From an uncultured Faecalibacterium sp. (GTDB lineage Bacteria > Bacillota > Clostridia > Oscillospirales > Ruminococcaceae): a DNA stretch of 6,494 nt. The stretch lies in NCBI GenBank assembly GCA_934526125.1, contig CAKSZU010000094.1, positions 1 through 6,494 on the forward strand, read 5' to 3'. Shown here in pieces: positions 6,303 through 6,494 of the stretch (the stretch's first letter is position 1; the number at the start of each line of letters is the position of its first letter). Both the position numbers and the translations under genes were made by a program. Under the pieces are notes generated by a model. It saw nothing but the letters and a program-made list of their open reading frames with translations, did no database searches and was not told the origin of the DNA.

Positions 6303-6494
6303 TCAGCCCTTCAGGGGGACGAAGCCCACCAGATCCTTGACCACCTCGCCGCCGATGATGAGACCGGCCACCGAGGGCACAAAGGCATTGGAACCGGGGA
6401 CCGAGCGCCGGATGGTACACTTGCGCTGGGTGCCCGGAGGGCAGATGCAGTGATACTTGCAGCTGATGGAGTCATCCTCGATGGGGGTCATGGC
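6303..6494 (-). CDS. tcdA: tRNA threonylcarbamoyladenosine dehydratase, C-terminal part (5' end outside window)
   Basis: This partial frame gives the last 63 residues of a ThiF/E1-like protein. The end, PGSNAFVPSVAGLIIGGEVVKDLVG, matches the C-terminal helix of B. subtilis YrvM/TcdA (PPSSNAFVPSVAGLI...). TcdA uses ATP to cyclise the t6A modification at position 37 of ANN-decoding tRNAs to ct6A. The adenylation motifs lie beyond the window, so the assignment rests on this tail. Before it is a cysteine-rich segment, C-x3-C-x-C-x7-C (6417-6461, CKYHCICPPG...C), absent from YrvM as I recall it; it could bind a metal. The frame is open to the window edge, so the Met at 6491 is internal. A terminator follows the TGA. 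Confidence 0.75.
   Translation of the reverse strand, partial: AMTPIEDDSISCKYHCICPPGTQRKCTIRRSVPGSNAFVPSVAGLIIGGEVVKDLVGFVPLKG

Overview
The window looks like chromosomal core-metabolism DNA from a moderately GC-rich Gram-positive anaerobe. The Oscillospiraceae (a Faecalibacterium/Gemmiger/Subdoligranulum-like gut clostridium) fit best. This rests on GC-rich third codon positions, AGGAG-type ribosome binding sites, AT-rich intergenic promoters close to the sigma-A consensus, a YrvM-like TcdA, and a short ACT-type threonine deaminase. The taxon is an inference from style, not a database match.

Layout. Positions 1-2917 hold a leftward ilvB-ilvN-ilvC operon: the acetolactate synthase large and small subunits and the first 205 codons of ketol-acid reductoisomerase. 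It is driven by a near-perfect promoter at 3017-3044 with a leader of about 90 nt. The leader carries a CodY-like box and no T-box. A 259-bp divergent spacer separates it from a rightward gene at 3177-4394 for a DUF815-type AAA+ ATPase of unknown function, which has its own promoter. A perfect 48-bp palindrome at 4401-4448 is a bidirectional terminator for the ATPase gene and for the convergent, leftward ilvA (4475-5680, threonine ammonia-lyase), which has a strong promoter at 5729-5757.

Upstream of ilvA, 5769-6209 looks like a decayed or rearranged stretch. On the minus strand is the C-terminal half of an HxlR-family regulator whose open frame runs back to a TTG with no ribosome binding site. 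On the plus strand, overlapping it, is a 49-codon ORF with a consensus -10 box, a ribosome binding site and a terminator. Its N-terminus resembles the start of macrodomain protein-ADP-ribose hydrolases. A second bidirectional terminator cluster (6208-6287) separates this from the leftward 3' end of a tcdA-like gene (6303 to window end).

Function. IlvA makes 2-oxobutanoate from threonine. IlvBN condenses it (or pyruvate) with pyruvate, and IlvC reduces and isomerises the product, so the window holds the entry steps of isoleucine and valine synthesis in two separately promoted units. I see no convincing new multi-gene system. The most unusual parts are the pair of gene remnants at 5769-6206, the symmetric elements around the ilvB promoter, and the uncharacterised ATPase between the two ilv units.
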